Source of the DNA: Paenibacillus sp. MZ04-78.2
Lineage (GTDB): Bacteria > Bacillota > Bacilli > Paenibacillales > NBRC-103111
Length of the DNA: 64,000 nucleotides
Direction of reading: 5' to 3'
NCBI RefSeq assembly: GCF_024213375.1
Contig: NZ_JANAVJ010000005.1
Location: 1-64,000 of the forward strand
The notes below the pieces were generated by a model, which saw only the letters and a program-made list of their open reading frames with translations, was not told the DNA's origin and did no database searches. The position numbers and the translations under genes are program-made. Shown one piece after another: positions 18,930-28,517 of this stretch (positions are counted from its first letter, which is position 1; the number at the start of each line of letters is the position of its first letter).

Positions 18930-20249
18930 ATGCAGGTGCCATCCGCGCAGAAATACATAGAGCATTTAAGTCAAGTCGACCCGGTGCGCGTAAACGGAAA
19001 AGTCACTCAGGTCATTGGATTAACGGTCGAATCGGAGGGACCGGATGCGAGCATCGGCGACGTATGCTACATCTATCCGCTCAAGTCGAACCAGCCGCTC
19101 AAAGCGGAGGTTGTCGGCTTTAAGAACAACAAGGTTATTCTTATGCCGCTCGGCGAGCTTCATGCGATCGGTCCGGGCTGCGATGTGGTCGGAACCGGCA
19201 AGCCGCTGACGGTTCAAGTAGGGCATGAGCTGCTCGGAAAAGTGCTGGACGGGCTCGGACAGCCGCTCGACGGAACGTTTTTGCCGTCACGCATGACACA
19301 ATATTCTACGAATAATATACCTAACAATCCGTTAAAACGGCCGCGCGTTCTGGAGCCGATAAGCGTCGGCGTACGCTGCATCGACGGCCTGCTGACGATC
19401 GGCAAGGGACAGCGCGTCGGTATTTTCGCCGGGTCCGGCGTCGGTAAAAGTACGCTGATGGGAATGGTCGCCCGCAATACGTCAGCGGATGTGAATGTGA
19501 TTGCGCTTATCGGAGAGCGGGGCCGTGAGGTGCTCGACTTTATCGAACGCGATCTCGGCCCCGAGGGGCTGGCCCGTTCGGTTGTCATTGTCGCAACGTC
19601 GGATCAACCGGCGCTCATTCGGATCAAGGGTGCGCTGATCGCTACGACGATCGCCGAATTTTTTCGCGATCGCGGGATGAATGTGATGATGATGATGGAC
19701 TCGGTAACCCGGTTTGCTATGGCACAGCGTGAAGTCGGCTTGGCAGTAGGCGAACCTCCTGCAACTCGCGGCTATACGCCTTCCGTATTCGCGACCCTCC
19801 CTAAGTTGCTGGAGCGGTCGGGCACTGGGCCTAAGGGTTCCATTACGGCCTTTTACACGGTTCTTGTCGACGGGGATGATATGAATGAGCCGATAGCGGA
19901 TGCTGTACGAGGAATACTGGATGGTCATATCGTGTTGAACCGTAACATAGCCAACCGCGGGCACTACCCCGCTATCGACGTTCTTGCAAGCGTTAGCCGG
20001 GTGATGAAAGAAATTGTTCCCCAAGAGCAGCAGCTTGCGGCCGAGAACCTGAAAAGATTGCTATCTGTGTATAAAGATTCGGAGGATCTGATCAATATCG
20101 GGGCGTACCAGCGAGGATCGAATTCAGAAATTGATCAATCTCTCGATGCTATACAATCGATATGGGATTTTACGCGACAGCGCGTCACGGAGAAGCTGAC
20201 ATACGCGGAAGCGCAGGAAAGGCTAATTCGAGAATTTTACAGGGGATGA
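18930..20249 (+). CDS. fliI: Flagellum-specific ATP synthase/export ATPase FliI
   Basis: FliI is the hexameric ATPase of the flagellar type III secretion system. The 439 residues show Walker A GIFAGSGVGKSTLMGM, Walker B VMMMMDSVTRFAMAQREVGLA and the ATP-synthase-family signature PAIDVLASVSR. The gene follows fliH after 3 nt and overlaps fliJ. Confidence 0.98.
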   Translation: MQVPSAQKYIEHLSQVDPVRVNGKVTQVIGLTVESEGPDASIGDVCYIYPLKSNQPLKAEVVGFKNNKVILMPLGELHAIGPGCDVVGTGKPLTVQVGHELLGKVLDGLGQPLDGTFLPSRMTQYSTNNIPNNPLKRPRVLEPISVGVRCIDGLLTIGKGQRVGIFAGSGVGKSTLMGMVARNTSADVNVIALIGERGREVLDFIERDLGPEGLARSVVIVATSDQPALIRIKGALIATTIAEFFRDRGMNVMMMMDSVTRFAMAQREVGLAVGEPPATRGYTPSVFATLPKLLERSGTGPKGSITAFYTVLVDGDDMNEPIADAVRGILDGHIVLNRNIANRGHYPAIDVLASVSRVMKEIVPQEQQLAAENLKRLLSVYKDSEDLINIGAYQRGSNSEIDQSLDAIQSIWDFTRQRVTEKLTYAEAQERLIREFYRG

Positions 20250-20698
20250 GAAGGAGCATGCGATTTCGATACACTTTTCAAAAAATCGTTGATTTGAAGA
20301 CGAACGAGAAAACGCAAGCGGAATGGATGCTGTCCGAGGCGATCGGTAAAATGCATGCGGAGGAATCTTCTCTGGCTGAGCTGGAGAAAGCCAAGTGCGA
20401 GATGCAGGAGGAGCTTCATAAATCTTCCAGCCAAGTGACGACGGTATCCAACCTGCTCATGCTGCAAAGTTATGTGAACCATATTGACGGCCGCATTCAG
20501 CTCAAGCATCGGGATGTGCAAGAAGCCAAAACGATCGTGCAGCTCAAGCAGGATGATTTGACCGGCAAGATGCTTGAAGAAAAAGTTTGGACGAAAGCAA
20601 AAGAAAGAGCGTTCCAGCATTTTTCCAGCGAGGCTTTAAAGAAAGAACAAAATCAGTTGGACGAAATGGCGACGAATCGTTTTAAACGGCTTTCGTAA
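20246..20698 (+). CDS. fliJ: Flagellar export protein FliJ
   Basis: FliJ is the coiled-coil stalk protein of the export ATPase. The ~150 residues are almost entirely helical and charged, beginning FRYTFQKIVDLKTNEKTQAEW, like B. subtilis FliJ (FRFQKLLELKENEK). Two in-frame starts are plausible: ATG 20246, giving an ATGA overlap with the fliI stop, and ATG 20258. The AAGGAG at 20251-20256 is too close to the second, so 20246 is listed with limited certainty. Confidence 0.92.
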   Translation: MRRSMRFRYTFQKIVDLKTNEKTQAEWMLSEAIGKMHAEESSLAELEKAKCEMQEELHKSSSQVTTVSNLLMLQSYVNHIDGRIQLKHRDVQEAKTIVQLKQDDLTGKMLEEKVWTKAKERAFQHFSSEALKKEQNQLDEMATNRFKRLS

Positions 20699-20725
20699 TT
20701 CATGAACATGCGGGGAGGTGAGGAA

Positions 20726-21649
20726 GTGGCAAACACAGATACGGAGAAGTCCTCCTCTTACGGAGCTATGGAGCGGTTTTTAATATGGTTCCTTATCCCT
20801 TTTGTTTTTACAGCTGTACTGCTTGGCGTTCTGCTGACGATTTTCGATTATGACGTGATGAACAACGTCCTTCGGGCAGCCAATAAAATTCCTATTGTAA
20901 ACAGCATCATCCCGGACCCGAAAACGAAGGAGACGGAAAACAAGCCGGAAACGGCAGAAACGGCCGGGGCCGAGTCGTCCGCTCCGACACAGGAGCATGC
21001 GAATGCCGGCACGACGGATAAGCTTCAGGAATTGGAACAGGCGCTGAAAAAGGCGGAAGCCGTGCTACAGCAGCGGGATGAGACGATTAAGGAATTGCAG
21101 CTCAAGAACAGTACATTGGAAGAAAGCGCAAAAAGCAAGACTTTAAGCGACGAGGAGTATGCGCATCAAATTCAGCAGCTTGCTACCATGTATGCAAAGA
21201 TGTCGCCGAGCAAATCGGCGCCGATTATGGAGAACTTAACCTCCAAAGAATTGGTTCTGGTGCTTGGGATGATGAAGCCGGACGAGCGCGTAAAGGTGCT
21301 GGAGAAGATGAACCCGAAGAAGGCCGCTGACGCCTCGATTCTGCTGAAGGACCAAACGAACGTAAGGGATACGGAAATTGCAGCCTTGCAGGAACGCTTG
21401 AAAGAATTGGCGGCGCAGAGCAAACAGCCCGCAGACAAGCTGAGCAAAGACGATTTGGGCAGCACGTTCGCCAATATGACGCCTAAAAGCGCGGCTACCG
21501 TCTTGATGGAGATGCAGAAATCGAATTCCGACAAAGTGATCTCTATCTTGAGCTCTATGGATAGCAGCGGACGCTCCAGAGTTTTGTCAGCCATATCGGA
21601 TCAATCCAAAGAAACCGCGGCCCTGATTTCGGCCCGACTGGTTCAATAA
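20726..21649 (+). CDS. ylxF: YlxF-like protein with MgtE-N/MotE-type domain
   Basis: The 307-residue protein has an N-terminal transmembrane helix (FLIWFLIPFVFTAVLLGVLL), a charged linker, a coiled coil (about residues 100-155) and two copies of an MgtE-N-like helical motif (YAKMSPSKSAPIMENLTSKE and FANMTPKSAATVLMEMQKS). MotE-like proteins of this kind stabilise stators or act as chaperones in other bacteria; the Bacillus role is unclear. The GTG at 20726 is chosen because GGAGGTGA at 20714-20721 precedes it. It lies between fliJ and fliK as in B. subtilis. Confidence 0.85.
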   Translation: MANTDTEKSSSYGAMERFLIWFLIPFVFTAVLLGVLLTIFDYDVMNNVLRAANKIPIVNSIIPDPKTKETENKPETAETAGAESSAPTQEHANAGTTDKLQELEQALKKAEAVLQQRDETIKELQLKNSTLEESAKSKTLSDEEYAHQIQQLATMYAKMSPSKSAPIMENLTSKELVLVLGMMKPDERVKVLEKMNPKKAADASILLKDQTNVRDTEIAALQERLKELAAQSKQPADKLSKDDLGSTFANMTPKSAATVLMEMQKSNSDKVISILSSMDSSGRSRVLSAISDQSKETAALISARLVQ

Positions 21650-21675
21650 AACCAATGGAAAGGAGGTGAAAAAAG

Positions 21676-23151
21676 ATGGAAATTTCGACACAAACTCCTG
21701 TGGCCGCATCTGCCGGGACATCCGCTGCCGGATCGAACGCTTCCGCCAGTACGGGGAGCGCAGCCGGAGGGGCCGGATCTTTCTCGTCGGCTCTAAGCGG
21801 TATGATGACAGGCAATGCTTCCGGAGAGGGGGCTACCCCTACAGGAAACGCCGGCTTGTCGGCACTCACTCAATTGATCACTCCGTTAATCGCCGCGCTC
21901 CCGCAGACGGCGGATCAGGCCCAGGCACAAACCGTTCAACAAATCGACGGCTTAATCCAACTGCTCGACTCGCCTAAGGGTGAGGATGCGAACGCGCTGA
22001 CGGACAATCCGGATTTGCAAGCTTGGTTGCAGCAGCTTCAAGCGATGCTGGCAGCACTTTCCTCGAATCAGCCGGATAGCAATCAAGCGGCTGTTCCAAC
22101 GGATGAAGGAAATAACGCAGAAGAGAGTGCGGAAGCGCTTAACCTGCTACTGTTTATTCCTATGACGCCTGCTGTGGATACGCCTGCGGAGACGAAGGCC
22201 GGTGAGCTTGGCGCGATTCAGCAGCCCAAAGCGTTGACGGCGCAGGAAGCCGCCGCATTGTTGAAACAGTTGAAAGACCTGGTAGCGGAAGGAAAAACAG
22301 ATCCGAAGCTTCAGCAAACGGTGAAAGAGTTGCCGTCTGTTCTGATGTCGGCCGCTTCCAAATTAAGCGAATTGGAAAAAACAAGCGCCGATCAACGCCG
22401 AGTTCCTTCCACGATACAGACGGCAGCGGAAGCGGCTCCGTCTTCGGATGCAGGGAAGCTTGTCCAGGTGATCCCCAGCCCGGTGCAGAAGCTCGAAGCG
22501 CTTTCAGCCAAGGCCACGATGGTTCAGCTTCATCTGGACCCGCCGAAAGCCGACGAAGGGCCTCTGTTTGAGCCGCTGAACGCGGGAATGGCAGACAGTA
22601 TGGAAAATCAGCCGATGCCGCTGCACGAATACATCAAGCAGCATGGCGGACATGCTCAGATAAAAGCGCCGGTTGTGCAGATGCAGGCAGGTACTTTTTC
22701 GGAGGACATGACGCAGTTTGTCGTTCGTTCCATAGTTATGGGAACCTCGGCAGACGGGATGACCGAGGCTAAAATTTCGTTGTATCCTCAGCATCTCGGA
22801 CACGTTGAAGTGAAACTGACCATGCATAACGGACAACTGGTTGCGCAATTCGTAGCGGACAGCCTGGCCGGTAAGGAGATGCTGGAAAGCCAGTTATCGC
22901 AGCTCAGAACAACATTGCAAAGTCAGGGCATCCAAGTAGAGAAGCTTGAAGTAAGCCAAAGCCAGAACTACCAGTCCGGCATGTTCCAGGAAGGACGCCA
23001 GCAGCAGTCCGGACAATCCTCCAAGCAGCAAAAAGCGGCCAGCGGCCGAATCGCCGCGATGGAAGACGAGCTGAACGAGCTGATGGAAGAAGCGAAGACT
23101 TCGAGCACCGCAGGCAGCTTGGGAACCGGATCGATTGACGTTACGGCCTAA
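21676..23151 (+). CDS. fliK: Flagellar hook-length control protein FliK
   Basis: FliK measures hook length and switches export specificity through FlhB. The 491 residues have a Ser/Ala/Gly-rich N-terminal half and a C-terminal Flg_hook domain around residues 350-430 (LYPQHLGHVEVKLTMHNGQ, then LESQLSQLRTTLQSQGIQVE). A perfect AAAGGAGGTGA precedes the ATG. The last residues are GSIDVTA, similar to the tail of the small protein at 43941. Confidence 0.93.
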   Translation: MEISTQTPVAASAGTSAAGSNASASTGSAAGGAGSFSSALSGMMTGNASGEGATPTGNAGLSALTQLITPLIAALPQTADQAQAQTVQQIDGLIQLLDSPKGEDANALTDNPDLQAWLQQLQAMLAALSSNQPDSNQAAVPTDEGNNAEESAEALNLLLFIPMTPAVDTPAETKAGELGAIQQPKALTAQEAAALLKQLKDLVAEGKTDPKLQQTVKELPSVLMSAASKLSELEKTSADQRRVPSTIQTAAEAAPSSDAGKLVQVIPSPVQKLEALSAKATMVQLHLDPPKADEGPLFEPLNAGMADSMENQPMPLHEYIKQHGGHAQIKAPVVQMQAGTFSEDMTQFVVRSIVMGTSADGMTEAKISLYPQHLGHVEVKLTMHNGQLVAQFVADSLAGKEMLESQLSQLRTTLQSQGIQVEKLEVSQSQNYQSGMFQEGRQQQSGQSSKQQKAASGRIAAMEDELNELMEEAKTSSTAGSLGTGSIDVTA

Positions 23152-23185
23152 GTAAGCTTACACCGATGGAGCAGGGGGTGAAACC

Positions 23186-23635
23186 GTGCCCGATTCAAAT
23201 ATCAGCACCAGGAACATATGGCCGTATTATGCCAAAAATAATATTCAGAACGCCGGCAAAGCCGAGGAGAAAGGGAAATTGGGAAAAGACGAATTTCTTA
23301 AAATTCTCATGACCCAATTGCGAAACCAGGACCCGACGCAGCCGCTGCAGGATAAAGAATTCATCGCTCAGATGGCTCAATTTACATCCGTCGAGCAGCT
23401 TACTAAAATGAGTTCGGAAATGAAAATGTTTCGGCAGTTGCCTGGATTTGCTTCCAGTCTGATTGGTAAAAAGGTTACCTATACTTACGTCGACAAAAAC
23501 AACAAATCGGTCGTCAAAACCGGAACTTTGGAATCCATCCTTATGAAGAAGGACGAGCAGTACGCTAAAATTAACGGCGACGAAGTGAAGATGGATCAGA
23601 TCAGCCAGATTTCCAATCCGGAGGGAACTCCATGA
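23186..23635 (+). CDS. flgD: Flagellar hook-capping protein FlgD
   Basis: FlgD is the scaffold cap for hook assembly. The 149-residue protein shows the N-terminal motif GKDEFLKILMTQLRNQDPTQ and PLQDKEFIAQMAQFTSVEQL. It is short, like the ~140-residue B. subtilis FlgD, lacking the larger C-terminal part of enteric FlgD. GTG start after GGGGGTGAAACC. It overlaps the next gene by 4 nt. Confidence 0.96.
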   Translation: MPDSNISTRNIWPYYAKNNIQNAGKAEEKGKLGKDEFLKILMTQLRNQDPTQPLQDKEFIAQMAQFTSVEQLTKMSSEMKMFRQLPGFASSLIGKKVTYTYVDKNNKSVVKTGTLESILMKKDEQYAKINGDEVKMDQISQISNPEGTP

Positions 23636-24009
23636 CGGATCGAATAACGGTTGGTCGCCTGTTTCCGAATGCAATGACGCCGCAGCCCGTACGACGAACG
23701 GACCCGGAACCAAGGGTTCAGACAACCTCGTTCGATGCGATGCTGCAAAATCAACTCGTGCGTTTCAGTCATCACGCGGAACAACGATTGCGGCAGCGGG
23801 GCATTCAGCTTGGGCCCGAGCAGCTTGTCAAGCTTAACACCGCGATTGACAAAGCCGCGAGCAAAGGGGCAAAGGATTCGTTGATGCTTCTTAACGATAC
23901 GGCTCTGATCGTCAACATCAAGAATCGCACGGTAGTTACAGCCATGGACGGAGCATCGATGAAGGACAATGTATTTACCCAAATCGACTCGGCCATGATT
24001 ATTTCGTAG
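23632..24009 (+). CDS. TIGR02530-type flagellar operon protein
   Basis: The 125-residue protein matches by memory the TIGR02530 flagellar-operon family: FSHHAEQRLRQRGIQLGPEQ, LNTAIDKAASKGAKDSLMLL and INVKN-type strand LIVNIKNRTVVTAMDG. It is found between flgD and flgE in many Firmicutes; a role in hook assembly is suspected but not proven. It starts within the flgD stop (ATGA). Confidence 0.85.
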   Translation: MTDRITVGRLFPNAMTPQPVRRTDPEPRVQTTSFDAMLQNQLVRFSHHAEQRLRQRGIQLGPEQLVKLNTAIDKAASKGAKDSLMLLNDTALIVNIKNRTVVTAMDGASMKDNVFTQIDSAMIIS

Positions 24010-24182
24010 CGATAGGCCGGCCCGAATTTCGGAGGCCGAGGTTGTGGACCGACTGAAACAACCGAAGAACGAATGTGTTTTTACATGCTGTAACTGACTC
24101 CATTCGAAAGCCCAATTACATCATCATTGACAACTGTTTCCATCCATCGATGCGCAGTTGCAATATGGGAGGATAACTATCA

Positions 24183-25016
24183 ATGTTAAGATCGCTTTAT
24201 TCCGGCATTTCGGGTATGAGAGGCTTTCAAACGAAGCTTGACGTCATTGGCAACAACATCGCAAATGTGAATACGTATGGTTTCAAAGCCAGTCGCGTAG
24301 CGTTCAAAGACATGTTAAGCCAAAATATTTCGGGTGTTTCGGCTCCTACCGATAATAAAGGCGGGGTAAATGCCAAGCAGATCGGACTAGGTGTCACGGT
24401 TGGCGCTATTGAAACTCTCCATACGCCTGGCAGCGCTCAGACAACGAATAAGATCACGGATTTGCGCATAGACGGAGACGGGTTTTTCACATTAAAAGCT
24501 AGTCCTGATCAAGATCAAGCATTCCTGTCTCGCGCGGGCAATTTTGATCTGGATTCCCAACGTCGGCTGATTAATGCTGACGGGCTTTTCGTGACGGACA
24601 GCACGGGAGGAATTATCACACTCCCGGAGACGGTAACAGCTTTCAGCATTGATCCTACCGGCGAACTCGTTGGGGTTGGCGCCAACGGAGCTGCGACGCA
24701 GTTGGGTATATTTATCGGTGTCGTTAAAGTGGCGAACCCTGGCGGTCTTGAGAAAATTGGCGGAAACCTGTACCGTGTTACACCGAACGCAATGCCGCCG
24801 GATGCTATGGAGCTCCCTACAGGAGACGCCGCCCGCGCCAACAACCCGGCAACGGGCACCGGAGCTATCGTTTCCGGACAGCTTGAAATGTCCAACGTGG
24901 ATTTAACGTCCGAGTTCACGGAAATGATCATCGCGCAGCGCGGTTTCCAGTCCAACTCGAGAATTATTACGACATCCGACGAAGTGCTTCAAGAAGTCGT
25001 CGGTCTGAAACGATAG
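24183..25016 (+). CDS. flgE: Flagellar hook protein FlgE (FlgG-like)
   Basis: The 277 residues start with the rod/hook signature (MLRSLYSGISGMRGFQTKLD, VIGNNIANVNTYGFKASR) and end with the conserved C-terminal helix (SNVDLTSEFTEMIIAQRGFQ, SNSRIITTSDEVLQEVVGL). The position after flgD and before swrD/fliL corresponds to B. subtilis flgE, which was formerly called flgG. A 173-nt gap with no clear gene precedes it; GGGAGGAT is the ribosome binding site. Confidence 0.95.
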   Translation: MLRSLYSGISGMRGFQTKLDVIGNNIANVNTYGFKASRVAFKDMLSQNISGVSAPTDNKGGVNAKQIGLGVTVGAIETLHTPGSAQTTNKITDLRIDGDGFFTLKASPDQDQAFLSRAGNFDLDSQRRLINADGLFVTDSTGGIITLPETVTAFSIDPTGELVGVGANGAATQLGIFIGVVKVANPGGLEKIGGNLYRVTPNAMPPDAMELPTGDAARANNPATGTGAIVSGQLEMSNVDLTSEFTEMIIAQRGFQSNSRIITTSDEVLQEVVGLKR

Positions 25017-25070
25017 TTTGCTTCAAGGGGGAGGGACTCTCCCCCGACTTTATCCTTTCGGAGGTAACCG

Positions 25071-25292
25071 ATGGTCCGCCTGACACGGCTTAATGGGAAA
25101 GCAATCGTCCTGAACGCGCTTTTGATCGAATCAATCGAAGAAACGCCGGACACGATGGTCACGCTGGTGACCGGTAAAAAAATCATGGTGCTCGAGCCGG
25201 TGACGGAAGTAATGGACACCGTACACCGCTTTTTGCAAACCGTAGGTCTTGTCGGCGGTACGGTTAAGAGCCTGAATTCGGAGGGGTCGTAA
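25071..25292 (+). CDS. swrD: FlbD/SwrD family flagellar protein
   Basis: The 73-residue protein has the FlbD signature (VRLTRLNGKAIVLNALLIESIEETPD, then VTLVTGKKIMV). In B. subtilis SwrD (YlzI), encoded at the same place, raises flagellar power by increasing stator engagement. TTTCGGAGGTAACC precedes the ATG, and fliL follows within 2 nt. Confidence 0.9.
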   Translation: MVRLTRLNGKAIVLNALLIESIEETPDTMVTLVTGKKIMVLEPVTEVMDTVHRFLQTVGLVGGTVKSLNSEGS

Positions 25293-25293
25293 G

Positions 25294-25773
25294 TTGTTTA
25301 AAAGCAGAATTTTCATAATGATTGTTGCTATTCTTATTGCGATTACATTGATATTGACGGCTGCGTTCGTCCTGTGGAACTATATGGATAAAGCTGATCG
25401 GAACCCTCAAGAGCAGGCGCAAAGTTCCGCCCGCGATGTAAAACAAGCCAAAAAGCTGACTCCGGATGAGGTCAAGCAAAATACAGTCATCATGAAAGAC
25501 GTGCTTACCAATTTGGCCGGGGGCAATGGCAAATTCATTAAATTGAGCTTTGCCTTTGAACTGGAAAATAAGAAGGCCAAGGAAGAGTTTGAGAAGTTGG
25601 ACAGCCAAATGAAGGCCATTGTCATTCAAACGCTATCCGATATGACACCGGAGCAAGTATCGGGAAGCAAGGGCTTCGACAATCTCACTTCCGCCCTTAT
25701 GAATAAAATGACCCCGCTTCTCCAGGCGGGAAAAATCAATCAAATCTTGATTACGGATTTCGTACTCCAATAA
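25294..25773 (+). CDS. fliL: Flagellar basal-body-associated protein FliL
   Basis: FliL surrounds or stabilises the motor stators. The 159 residues have one N-terminal transmembrane helix (IFIMIVAILIAITLILTAAF) and the periplasmic-side FliL domain (LTNLAGGNGKFIKLSFAFEL ending INQILITDFVLQ). TTG start preceded by GGAGGGGTCG. Confidence 0.95.
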   Translation: MFKSRIFIMIVAILIAITLILTAAFVLWNYMDKADRNPQEQAQSSARDVKQAKKLTPDEVKQNTVIMKDVLTNLAGGNGKFIKLSFAFELENKKAKEEFEKLDSQMKAIVIQTLSDMTPEQVSGSKGFDNLTSALMNKMTPLLQAGKINQILITDFVLQ

Positions 25774-25813
25774 CTACATAGCATGCTGCAGCAGCTCAAA
25801 GGAGGTGACGCTA

Positions 25814-26815
25814 ATGGTTGATGTTCTTTCACAGAATGAGATTGACGCCTTGCTAGCGGCGCTTTCTTCAGGGGAAATGGACGCGGAGGAGCTTAAAAAG
25901 GAAGAGACGCAGAAAAAAATACGGGTTTACGATTTTAAACGAGCCGTACGTTTCTCCAAGGATCATATCCGGAGCTTAACCCGAATTCACGAAAACTTTG
26001 CCCGGTATTTGACGACGTATTTTTCCGCTCAGCTTAGAACCTTTGTCCAGATTAACGTAGTGCAGGTCGAACAGCTGCCTTATGACGAATTCATCCGATC
26101 CATTCCGAAGATGACGATTCTCAACATTTTCGAAGCGGAGCCGTTGGAAGGCCGCATGGTGCTTGAGGTTCACCCGAACGTAGCCTTTGCGATGCTGGAT
26201 CGGCTGTTAGGCGGAGCGGGGACATCGCCAACGAAGATCAATGCGTTGACCGAGATCGAGACCATTGTCATCGAACGGATTTTCAGCCGGGCCTTCGACA
26301 GTTTGCAGGAGGCTTGGAAGACGGTTATCGATTTGTCCCCGCGGCTGGAAGCGCTCGAAACGAATCCGCAGTTTATGCAGATCGTATCGCCTAACGAAAC
26401 GATCGCGCTGATCTCGCTCAGCACCAAAATCGGCGACACAACCGGGATGATCAACCTGTGTATCCCGCATGTCGTCATCGAACCGATTATGCCGAGACTT
26501 TCGGTGCACCATTGGTTCGTTTCCCAGAAAAAAACAAGCGCGCCGGAGGAATTGATGGCTCTGCAGTCCAGGGTGCATAAAGCGAAACTGCCGATTATCG
26601 CGGAGCTGGGTTCTTCCCAAATTTCCGTGAGGGAGTTTTTGAGCCTCAACGCCGGGGATGTCATTACGCTTGGTAAATCTGTGAATGAACCGTTAGACAT
26701 TCGCATAGGGGAAAAGTTGAAGTTTTACGGCAGTCCCGGAACGACGCGAGGCAAGCTGGCTGTCCAAATCAGCGAGATTGTCCAGGAAGAAGGAGTGGAA
26801 GAGAATGACGAATAA
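25814..26815 (+). CDS. fliM: Flagellar motor switch protein FliM
   Basis: FliM is the C-ring protein that binds phospho-CheY through its N-terminal peptide (VLSQNEIDALLAAL). The 333 residues also contain the CheC-like middle domain (LEGRMVLEVHPNVAFAMLDR, LLGGAG) and a C-terminal SpoA domain (LSLNAGDVITLGKSVNEPLD). AAAGGAGGTGA lies 5 nt before the ATG at 25814; an in-frame GTG at 25805 is part of that site. It overlaps fliY by 11 nt. Confidence 0.98.
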   Translation: MVDVLSQNEIDALLAALSSGEMDAEELKKEETQKKIRVYDFKRAVRFSKDHIRSLTRIHENFARYLTTYFSAQLRTFVQINVVQVEQLPYDEFIRSIPKMTILNIFEAEPLEGRMVLEVHPNVAFAMLDRLLGGAGTSPTKINALTEIETIVIERIFSRAFDSLQEAWKTVIDLSPRLEALETNPQFMQIVSPNETIALISLSTKIGDTTGMINLCIPHVVIEPIMPRLSVHHWFVSQKKTSAPEELMALQSRVHKAKLPIIAELGSSQISVREFLSLNAGDVITLGKSVNEPLDIRIGEKLKFYGSPGTTRGKLAVQISEIVQEEGVEENDE

Positions 26816-28055
26816 CAAGGATTATTTGTCTCAAGAAGAGATTGATGCGCTATTGAAACAATCGGGCGATAGCGGCTCCTCCGCTGTTTCCGAGTTTGTT
26901 CCTCAAGTAGAAGATTATTTGTCTTCTTTGGAGCAAGATGCGCTTGGCGAAATCGGAAACATTACATTCGGAAGCGCAGCTACTGCACTTTCTACCCTGC
27001 TTGGCAAAAAGGTGGATATTACGACTCCGAAAGTATCCATCATCGCTCAATCGGAGCTTGCCGACGAGTTTCCGAAGCCGCACGTGGCTGTTCATGTAAA
27101 CTACGTTGACGGATTTCACGGGATCAACCTTTTGGTGATCAAAACCCGGGATGCCCAGGTCATTGCCGATTTGATGATGGGCGGAGACGGAACGGGACAA
27201 ACGGAAGATCTGAGTGAAATTCATATCAGCGCGGTTCAGGAAGCGATGAACCAGATGATGGGCTCGTCCGCCACATCAATGTCGACGATCTTCAACCGGT
27301 TTGTCAATATTTCACCGCCGGGGATCGACATATTAAATTTAGCGTCAGGGGAAGGAACTGCTAACCTGCCTCCAGAAGATGTATTTATCAAAATCTCTTT
27401 CCGACTGAGGATCGGCGACCTGATTGATTCGACCATCATGCAGCTTCTGCCGGTCCCCTTCGCCAGAGAAATGGTGTCTACGTTAATGGGGGGTGGAGAC
27501 GCAATAGAGGAGCCTGTATCGGCGCCCGCACAACCCGCGCCGCCCGTTTCCCAACCTGTACCGGAGCAGCCAGCCTATGCCGCGCCGGACCCTTATTCGC
27601 AGCCTCCGGTAGGGCATCAGGCGCCGCCGCAGCACGGTTTTGAGCTGCCGGCATACCAGCCGCCGATGACTCCGCCTGCAGCGCAAGCTTATCCGCCGCA
27701 GCCGGCCAACTACGGTGTTCCGACGGCACGGGGAGTGAACGTCCAGCCGGCTCAATTTGCCAATTTCAGTCACCCGCAGCTGTCTCCTGCAGAAGATACG
27801 AACTTGAATCTGCTGCTGGACATCCCGCTTAAAGTGACGGTCGAACTGGGCCGTACGCATAAGGTCATTAAGGACATTCTCGAATTGTCTCAAGGATCGA
27901 TCATCGAGCTGGACAAGCTGGCCGGGGAACCTGTCGATATTTTAGTCAATAACAAATTGATCGCCAAAGGCGAAGTCGTCGTCATTGACGAAAACTTCGG
28001 TGTCCGCGTGACGGATATTGTGAACCAATGGGATCGGATTCAAAAATTACAATAA
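26805..28055 (+). CDS. fliY: Flagellar motor switch phosphatase FliY
   Basis: FliY combines a CheY-P phosphatase with a FliN-type C-ring domain. The 416 residues have an N-terminal CheY-binding peptide (YLSQEEIDALLKQ), two CheC-type active-site helices (LGEIGNITFGSAATAL and ISAVQEAMNQMMGSSATSM), a ~90-residue Pro/Gln/Ala-rich linker (about 235-325) and a C-terminal SpoA domain (VTVELGRTHKVIKDILELSQ). The linker makes it longer than B. subtilis FliY (378). The start at 26805 follows AAGGAGTGG. Confidence 0.97.
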   Translation: MTNNKDYLSQEEIDALLKQSGDSGSSAVSEFVPQVEDYLSSLEQDALGEIGNITFGSAATALSTLLGKKVDITTPKVSIIAQSELADEFPKPHVAVHVNYVDGFHGINLLVIKTRDAQVIADLMMGGDGTGQTEDLSEIHISAVQEAMNQMMGSSATSMSTIFNRFVNISPPGIDILNLASGEGTANLPPEDVFIKISFRLRIGDLIDSTIMQLLPVPFAREMVSTLMGGGDAIEEPVSAPAQPAPPVSQPVPEQPAYAAPDPYSQPPVGHQAPPQHGFELPAYQPPMTPPAAQAYPPQPANYGVPTARGVNVQPAQFANFSHPQLSPAEDTNLNLLLDIPLKVTVELGRTHKVIKDILELSQGSIIELDKLAGEPVDILVNNKLIAKGEVVVIDENFGVRVTDIVNQWDRIQKLQ

Positions 28056-28102
28056 TCAATTAACAAGACTACTTAAGCATCTTATAGGAGGAATGGTTAC
28101 CC

Positions 28103-28465
28103 ATGGCAAACCGTATTTTGATTGTAGACGACGCAGCATTTATGAGAATGATGATTCGCGATATTTTAACGAAAAACGGCTATGAAGTTTGCGGAGAAGC
28201 AAACGACGGCGCACAAGCGATTGAAAAATTTAAAGAGCTCCGCCCCGATCTGGTTACGATGGACATCACGATGCCGGAAATGGACGGTATCCATGCGCTT
28301 AAAGAAATTAAGAAGCTTGATGGAAATGCCAAAGTCATTATGTGTTCCGCTATGGGGCAGCAGGCTATGGTTATCGATGCGATCCAGGCAGGCGCCAAAG
28401 ATTTCATCGTGAAGCCGTTTCAGGCGGACCGTGTTATTGAGGCGATTAAGAAAACTTTGGGATAA
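28103..28465 (+). CDS. cheY: Chemotaxis response regulator CheY
   Basis: CheY is a single receiver domain that carries the signal from CheA to FliM/FliY. The 120 residues show the acidic pair VDDAAFMR (Asp9, Asp10), phospho-acceptor Asp54 in VTMDITMPEMDG, and the conserved Lys in FIVKPF. TATAGGAGGAAT precedes the ATG. Confidence 0.98.
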   Translation: MANRILIVDDAAFMRMMIRDILTKNGYEVCGEANDGAQAIEKFKELRPDLVTMDITMPEMDGIHALKEIKKLDGNAKVIMCSAMGQQAMVIDAIQAGAKDFIVKPFQADRVIEAIKKTLG

Positions 28466-28517
28466 TTTCAACCAGGGGATCAACGATGGGTCTTGCGCAA
28501 ATTGAAAGGAAAGTGAA